Assembly (NCBI GenBank): GCA_946902985.2
Contig: OX336389.2
Span: 786,904,979 to 786,968,978 of the forward strand
DNA length: 64,000 bases
Source of the DNA: Meconema thalassinum
Lineage: Eukaryota; Arthropoda; Insecta; Orthoptera; Tettigoniidae
Direction: 5' to 3'
The translations under genes were made by a program, and so were the position numbers. The notes beneath the pieces were generated by a model. That model was not told the origin of the DNA. It saw only the letters and a list, made by a program, of their open reading frames with translations, and made no database searches. Shown here piece after piece: positions 57,830 to 64,000 of the stretch. Positions within the stretch are counted from its first letter, which is position 1. The number at the start of each line of letters is the position of its first letter.

Positions 57830-59029
57830 AATTAGAACAACACAATGTATACAGATATTGTATGTGTGATATAAGGGTTTGTGAACTACGCATGGTTATT
57901 ATGCATGGGTATACAGTTAGAACATCACATGTATTTAAACAGACCATGCACTTTAATATTATTATGTATATGGTTGATTATCTAATCGCAGCCGTTGGTT
58001 GTAACGTTTTCGAGTGTCTACTCCCGGCTGACTTGCTACGGAGCGCGTCAGTCTCAACATCGTTGCACATGGCATCCGTTAGCAGAAGTTGTAACTAGCC
58101 ACGTTTTAAGGTACTGGGGCTGGAATAACTTATGAAAGTGGTGTATGTTACGGATTCTAGAACTATTCTGATTAATATTTCAGACCAGTTGACCCTGTCT
58201 CCTGCAAGCACGGTGCTCTGTGACGTCACCAGCCAGAGAATCCATGCTCCGTTTCTCCAACGGAACGTGAAAAGAGGAATGTAGGGGCGGTGGAAGGGAG
58301 GGCAAACATGTCTGACTCCACTCAACTATGCGTGCGCAGTATTCTTTATAATAATAGCCTACTTGCACATTATAAAAGGTATATTTTGCTCTGTTAACCT
58401 ATAGGGTTTAAACAATTATTACTTATTAATAACATATTTATTACTCTAATAAAAATTTGTTTTAATTGAATAATGAATGTTGTTATGCTATTTAACACAT
58501 GCAGAACATATGTGCAATGCCCATTGCTTTCTTGACAAATAATAATATACAAATAAACATTTGTTGAGAAATCACCTTCTAAACACACATACAAAATAAT
58601 AATGATAATACTGCACGGTGAAATACAGTTTTACATGTAGCTTTATACGTGTCGTTATCTTTTTTGTAAGGCATATATTGGAGTTACCACAACAAAATTA
58701 AAACACAATTAACATTCCGCCATTCCTCCATACTCGACAAACAAGAATATTTCTTCCCACACGGATAAGAAAATATTAGGGGTCGACGGTCTTTAGTTGT
58801 CAAGATGACCCTTATGTTGACATTTTTGTTAGAAATAATATTAACATTACTGAGGCAGTGTGCAACTCTGTATACTCGAACAGTCACCACTGCATTGGCT
58901 GGCTGGCAAGCGCCCTCCTCACAAGGAAAACACTGAACGCGGAAAGCTCCTCCTACGTCACAAACAAGTCAGGTGAAGGCGGCTGAATTGACCCATATGC
59001 TACAGCCTATACAATGTCAATATATGCTT
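57830..59029. other. No recognised gene
   Basis: Interior of the inverted-repeat element to the right of hAT-2. Short frames only. Confidence 0.5.
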
Positions 59030-59110
59030 GCATCCGGTCTTTATTTATTATTTATGTTATATACATTGTCATTGGGCAAATTTGTGTTGACAGACTGAAG
59101 AGTTACAACT

Positions 59111-59740
59111 TTCATACTGGTTTTATATTTTACCAAATATTTCCTCATAAATTATCCGCCCTTCTGTAAAAAGTATGGGTCATCCAATTGTTTTCAATTA
59201 ATTCGTGTCTCTTCCAATCCTCATTGCTTTACGAATAATTTTGAAAGATAAGTAGATTAACAGTCGAGACATCTTTCCCTCACAACCAAGAACCATCAGC
59301 AGTATTTTTCTGTTTTGAGGTAGAACCAATGCATCCGTTTGTGATCATATCCTACAAAGTTCTCACAGTTGAAAGATACAGAAATACAGTAGCAGTTCAT
59401 TGAAGAATTTGAAAGTGACCTCCTTAAGCGGGTTCACTGTTCTTGTCATCGCTGCAATTTCTATTTTGAAGCATCGCCTGGGGGACATGGAAGACTGCCT
59501 TGTCTTGACGATGCACTGGTAATGGTGGTCGGACTTCTACCAGACGGGTTGTGCACCCCAGGGGGTTGCGTTATTTTGTCAATATAAAATACTCTCTCCA
59601 AGAAGTCGCCCACCTACTCACTATACCGGCGAATGAAGAATCTGTCACTTTTTTTTCATATCAAAGCAAGCAGTAAATGTCTAAAATAACAATACAGAAC
59701 TTTGTTCAATGCCGTTTTTTGGTGTTGTTGTTGCTTTATG
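59111..59740. other. No recognised feature
   Basis: Nothing supported on either strand. Confidence 0.5.
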
Positions 59741-59935
59741 ACGGGACTTTGCGACGTCGTGTACTTGGGTGTTTGTGGAATTTGCCTAATAACTTGTGTT
59801 ATTGTGATTGCTGTATAAGTGTGTGTAATTGGGAAGGAGGTGGCCGGGGCCTTAAATTAAGGAAACATCCCAGCCTTTGCCTGGAGTAGAAGTATGAAAC
59901 CACGGAAATCCACTTCCAAGTGTGCTTTTTTAGGT
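59741..59935 (-). mobile_element. SINE fragments, minus strand
   Basis: A tail module (GCCTAATAACTTGTGTTATT at 59783) is followed by GGTGGCCGGGGCCTTAAATT, then TTTGCCTGGAGTAGAAGTAT and GAAACCACGG, which matches (inverted) the CCGTGGTTTCCCATCTTCC-type body of the SINEs at 25288-25656 and 31499-31836. Two pieces may be one composite SINE. Confidence 0.6.
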
Positions 59936-61448
59936 TGATAAACCAGTCTCTTGACAAAATATCCTCGTACAGAAGTCTTTAGTGTTGTATTTATGTATTG
60001 GAGATAAACCATCATAAAGTGTCTTTGGACACATATTTTCCAGTGCTGGGGATGTGATCCATCTGTGTTATTCATTCATTCATTTATTTTATTTGCAAAT
60101 GGGGGGTAATTGACCGGTGGCAAATTGTACACTTACAGAAAATTACTAACAATGATATCAAACACAATATACACAAGTCGCGATTGGGGTACTACAGTAA
60201 TTATTATATCATAGTATTTACACAAAATTTCAGTCTTCTCATAAACACAGGAATATGTAAGACTGTGGCAATTATCAATAAATTATCAATACCACGATTA
60301 ACTTCAAGAAAGAATATTTCCCATAATTTGTACGCTGCGGTCAGCCCTTAACTTTATGTGGATCATATGTTCAGCAATGATGAGTGACTTTGTTTAAATG
60401 AGGACAAGTAGGCTACTATTTCCATAGTAAGAGCGTTTTGCTGTCTTAAAATATTACTTTTATGGTATTTGTCTGAAATGACAACAACGTTTGAATATTG
60501 AGTATGGAGTTTGAAATTGCTGCGCTGTTCGATATCACAATGTTGGTCATGTGCCAAGAGATATTAAGTCCATCACATGTAAAATCTATTTAATTGTTGG
60601 AAGAAATAGGCTATTCACTTCTTAGATATCTCATGAGGTTTCTCATTGATCAAAATATGCATTTTAGGTTGGTTTCATTCTTCCTTAGTTTCTTCCAAAC
60701 AAGTAGAATAGTTTCTGCTCAAATTAAAAGACAAAACTGTGCTAGGTGTCGCAGCAATGAAATTAATTAATAAAAAGTATATATAAGGTGACAGTAAACG
60801 GGGTAAAACTTAAAATATTGTGAAGGAAAAGATTAATGCCAATTTTCAACCACGGAGTTCATCTTTATAATAACGAATTTTAACGAAATTTAACAACGTA
60901 CCTGGATTAAGTAAGTCAATGCGAATAAGTCTTCTCCATGGTTTGTTGTTTCAATGCAATAATGTTCTTGAAAACAATTTATATTTCAGCCCATTAAATT
61001 CAAATCTCAGGCATTACTTAAAAACTAAGGAAATAGGACATGCACATGTCTTTCTCAAAATTGATTATACTACTACTACTACTAATAATAATAATATAAT
61101 AATAAATTAATTGCCATCAGGAATGCCCCATTAATAGTTCACACACACACAATTCTCATTTCCAACCGTGCATTCTTTTTGAAGCCTCGTGTAAAGTTAG
61201 ATGCGATGGGGTCAACCACGGGACAGTAAATTTGTTAGTTTTTTCCGAAGATCACCACGATCCAAGAAAATTACTCCCACAAGCATGGTCTATAAAAGTA
61301 GAGGTGACTTTTTAAAAGGAACGGAACACTAAGGTTACTTGCTCCCAATGATTGAAGACAATATTCAAGGGAGCAAGGACAGAATAGGTAAAATCCTAAG
61401 AATGCCGTTCACTATTACGGGCTATGGACTTATCATTTATCTCAGACC
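59936..61448. other. No recognised gene; (ACT)n/(AAT)n at 61067-61106
   Basis: AT-rich, with one trinucleotide microsatellite. No supported frame. Confidence 0.5.
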
Positions 61449-61906
61449 TTAAGGCTAAATGTCCAGACACATTGGTAAGAAAATATTTCATCAGATGGCA
61501 GTACAAGCGAAGCTAAATTTATTTATTTACTTCTTTTTTATGGAAGGGGAGCTCCGATCTGCGATCTGAAAACTGCTATGTACTCTGTCTAGTAGCAGAA
61601 TTGATATTGATTCATTACTTACTTTCTAATTTCAAAAACAGAAAAGTTGCTGTGTGATTTGCAAATATCTGATTGAAATTCGAACAATAACTGGTAATAC
61701 GAAAGTTGAGTTTTGCTCACTGATTCCAAAGCCGTATCGAAAACCTAAATTGGTTGAATAGAATCGTTGGGATCATTTTGGGAAGTTTGTGAATAACAGT
61801 GTTACAACGAAATCACGGCAGTAGAACTAGGTCATGGTGAACGGGTTGAGGAAGGGGAGGGGAGGGGAGCGATGACTGTACCTGACGGTATCGAATTCCC
61901 GAGCAT

Positions 61907-62113
61907 CTAGTCCAATGTTGCGATGACTGTGCTGGTTAGTTCTGAATTATTGTCAAGGTCTGGATATTTCTGAGTGATACTTGGATATTTTACCAGTTCC
62001 CAGTTACGACTTCTTGTTTTTTGTTCATCAATCTCTTTTATTACTTTTTGTTTATTGATTTTACCTGCAACAGTATAATTTTTAATGCCCGTTAGGTGTT
62101 CTATTTTCGGCAC
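61907..62113 (-). CDS. Small divergent reading frame of the TTAA element, copy B
   Basis: Open for 68 codons from MPKIEHLTGIKNYT, with SRNWELVKYPSITQKYPDLD and NNSELTSTV. Copy A has the same text on its opposite-facing strand (28217-28440), with stops upstream. Similarity of the two copies at protein level through NNSELTSTV suggests former coding use. A TTGCAG just inside (about 62071) could be a splice acceptor. Unknown family; possibly an exon of the missing transposase. Confidence 0.45.
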   Translation of the reverse strand: MPKIEHLTGIKNYTVAGKINKQKVIKEIDEQKTRSRNWELVKYPSITQKYPDLDNNSELTSTVIATLD

Positions 62114-62275
62114 TTTATTTTTCGGATAGTATTAAAAAAAAACGCTACACACCCGTAAGTTTTTTCCCTAGTTTATATTTGAAATTGTATATTTCTTTAC
62201 GCTTGCATTAGAGAATCTGTAATGCACTGAGCAGTTATGATTTCACTTATATTTTACCTGTAGCATACAAGTTGG

Positions 62276-62378
62276 ATGACTAAAAGTCACCCCGCAATCT
62301 GCAGGCTACATGGCTGAACAGCGCAGCGGTTGCTTGGTAGGCCTAGGTCGTTCATGGGGTGTCGCACCACGGGTGTAG
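62276..62378 (-). mobile_element. Old SINE fragment in intron 1 of the YqaJ-type gene, copy B
   Basis: CAATCTGCAGGCTACATGGC, then GCAGCGGTTGCTTGG and CCTAGG, is the inverse of the fragment at 27775-27878 in copy A, in the same relative position. Shared ancestry with the element is therefore clear. Confidence 0.8.
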
Positions 62379-62460
62379 TTTGTCTTTTACTTCTAATACA
62401 TAAGTGTAGGAGTACAAGATCACGAACTATTCAGTGTCAACTTTTTTCAGAGAAACAAGT

Positions 62461-63835
62461 TCGACTTCAAATGAAAACAATGCGTTGTGTGGAAAAATAA
62501 AGGCGTAGCGATTCTGAAAATGGAAAATTGGTTTCCGGAAATACTGGATTGGACTGGGATTCATAAAGACTGCGAACAGTACTTTTGCACTACCAGCGGG
62601 CAAGGTGAAGACAAACAGCTAACTGCAGACTAAACTAATGCTTGTAACAAGGTGCGTTCTTGCTTGCAGCATCTAATTGCAAAAAGTTCCCAGCTAGTAT
62701 CAAACACCACAGGCAATGCTGCCAAAAATGATGTCCCTTGTTGCAAAATTCACGGGAGGTAAGCAGATCAATCGAGGAAAACGAGGTTTCATCACTCATA
62801 GAACCAAAGCTGCCGGTCTGGACTTTCAGTTTGGGCCATCCTGGCACTATAAAACAATGAAATCGGTTTAGAAAAAATGAAATCCCTGCCACAATAGTGA
62901 AGGACACTGTAATCAGCAGAAAGAGAAGAAGAGCAGCTTGCCGAAAAGTTTATTTGCGTCGCGAGAAGGGAAAAGAATGTCCCGACAACAGTCTAATGAA
63001 ATGAAACGTACTGTCTCACGTGATTATGCAAACCGATCAATGCAGTTGGATTTCGATGAGGTACTGTTGTGAGAGTTTAGTGATGAGAAGATCAAGCAAC
63101 TAACGCTTCGTGAAGGCCATATACAAAAACTGGAAAAGGAAACAAGGTGCCAAAGGGAAAATGAAAAGTGGCACACAGGTAGAAAGGACAGACTTACGGC
63201 ATCCAATTTTGGATATGTATGCAAGAGGAAACCTACCTCGAAATGGGCTCCAGTAGCAGAATACATTCTGTACGGCGAATTTCACTCAAAAGCAATGCAG
63301 TATGATTGTGATAATGAGCGAATTGCAAAACGAAATTTAGAGAAGAAATCTGTAGAAAAGTCGAAGAATGTAGTCTTTTCGTACATAAAACTTATGGGTT
63401 CTAAAGTGTCTCCCTAGACAGATTAATAGAAGACGACGCTATAGTCGAAGTCAAGTGCCCTTATTCTGCACGTAATATGACCATACTGGAAGCCTGCAAA
63501 AAAGCTAAAGGGATTTTGTTTTGCAGAAAGTAAGCGAAAAAGAAAGACTGGAGAATGTCAAGAACAGTGCCATTCAGAAGAGAACAGATTGATAACTCTC
63601 TAACACTCACATGATTTTATTTCCAGATCCAGGGCCAGTTGGAAATAACACAGCGGAATATACTGTATGTTATTTTGTGGTATGGACGCCTAGGGACATT
63701 CACGTAGAAACAATAAAGAGGGACGAAGAGTTCTCGAGACAAAAAATGCGTATGTAACTCTCATTCTGCTACGAGAAAATCTTTATTCCTGAGATCATTG
63801 CTCCCAGGATGATCAGATCAATGGATATAAGAGAA
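62461..63835 (+). pseudogene. YqaJ-type protein gene, copy B, decayed
   Basis: Plus strand, same gene as in copy A. ENWFPEILDWTGIHKDCEQY begins at 62523 and stops at about 62632. Pieces of the middle block follow in shifted frames (ADQSRKTR near 62765). From 62982 RMSRQQSNEMKRTVSRDY leads to EKWHTGRKDRLTASNFGYVC (63164-63223) and NERIAKRNLEKK. The SPDG motif near 63410 is damaged, but DDAIVEVKCPYSARNMTILE is intact (63435-63495). Intron 63530-63626 (GTAAGC to TTTCCAG) separates this from IQGQLEITQRN and, in another frame, FVVWTPRDIHVETIKRDEEF. The end near 63790 reads LRSLLPG in a shifted frame. The introns and order match copy A. Confidence 0.85.
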
Positions 63836-64000
63836 CCTGTGGTGAAGTAAAATACTGAATGTGTGTAAATCATGAAACGTTATCGCTGTTATGAAAACAA
63901 TTGAAGCATTGATTTCAAGAGCAGGAAATAATTAGGTATAATACTCTTTTTTTGCTTCTGGTACGCAGTAATAGTGCCTGTGCTAACATTAGGCAGATGA

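Larger units (their letters stand above)
55479..59110. mobile_element. Long inverted-repeat element split by hAT-2
   Basis: The left arm (AGTTGTGACTCTTCAGTCGG, then TCAACACGAG, 55479-55575) and right arm read inward (AGTTGTAACTCTTCAGTCTG, then TCAACACAAA, 59110-59030) match over roughly 90 bp, including ACAATGTATA and an AATAAATAA tract. Without hAT-2 the element would be about 1.6 kb. The outer arm is shared with the perfect hairpin at 30978-31064. Superfamily unknown. Confidence 0.55.
61453..64000. mobile_element. TTAA-flanked DNA transposon (copy B), runs off the window
   Basis: TTAA at 61449-61452 is followed by GGCTAAATGTCC and a long subterminal stretch matching the right end of copy A inverted. 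Similarity to copy A (26150-28911, inverted) continues to the window edge. Copy B lacks about 200 bp that in copy A hold exon 1 of the YqaJ-type gene (28000-28215). The other end of B is not in the window. Confidence 0.85.

Overview
This is a 64 kb piece of repeat-packed eukaryotic DNA with no host protein-coding gene that I can recognise. Several features suggest an arthropod genome, most likely a large insect genome, perhaps a polyneopteran (grasshopper, cockroach or stick-insect type). These are tRNA-headed SINEs with AT-rich tails, a two-ORF LINE whose ORF1 resembles the FP25K-like ORF1 of insect LINEs, hAT transposases of the ZMYM1-like type, and mariner/Tc1 relics. The species assignment is inference from repeat style only.

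Layout. 1-3800: the 3' end of a Helitron-like non-autonomous element (called HLE-1 here), butted against a LINE on the minus strand and tandemly duplicated as an 840 bp unit. 4168-4700: two SINE fragments. 5989-7660: a non-autonomous hAT-type element with an internal 32 bp minisatellite. 9628-11435: HLE-2 with a SINE inserted in it. 13349-15739: a decayed hAT (hAT-1). 16066-18870: several SINEs and a perfect 55 bp inverted repeat. 18871-20314: HLE-3. 21160-21700: a Tc1-like relic. 24078-28911: a 4.8 kb TTAA-flanked transposon carrying a spliced, decayed YqaJ-type exonuclease gene; a second copy in the opposite orientation runs off the window at 61453-64000. 29529-31836: SINEs and a perfect 40 bp hairpin. 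34195-35626: HLE-4, an uninterrupted sister of HLE-2. 37880-39654: two tandem arrays. 43735-43955: a mariner-like transposase tail. 45737-51696: HLE-5, split by HLE-6, which lies inside the terminal hairpin of HLE-5. 53465-54195: a palindromic MITE. 55479-59110: a long inverted-repeat element split by a second hAT (hAT-2).

The most interesting content is the HLE superfamily: six copies in three subfamilies. Each has a 16 bp palindromic 5' end, a short inner motif that reappears inverted in a 3' hairpin, internal tandem units of about 290-435 bp, a G-run and a CA/GACA microsatellite. The 5' and 3' inner motifs change together between subfamilies. Second is the pair of TTAA elements with the YqaJ-type gene, which share splice sites and an old SINE fragment inside an intron.

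None of the coding regions looks intact; all appear to be decayed transposon genes. Stretches listed as empty were read on both strands and showed no supported gene. Boundaries are exact where I quote target duplications and approximate elsewhere.
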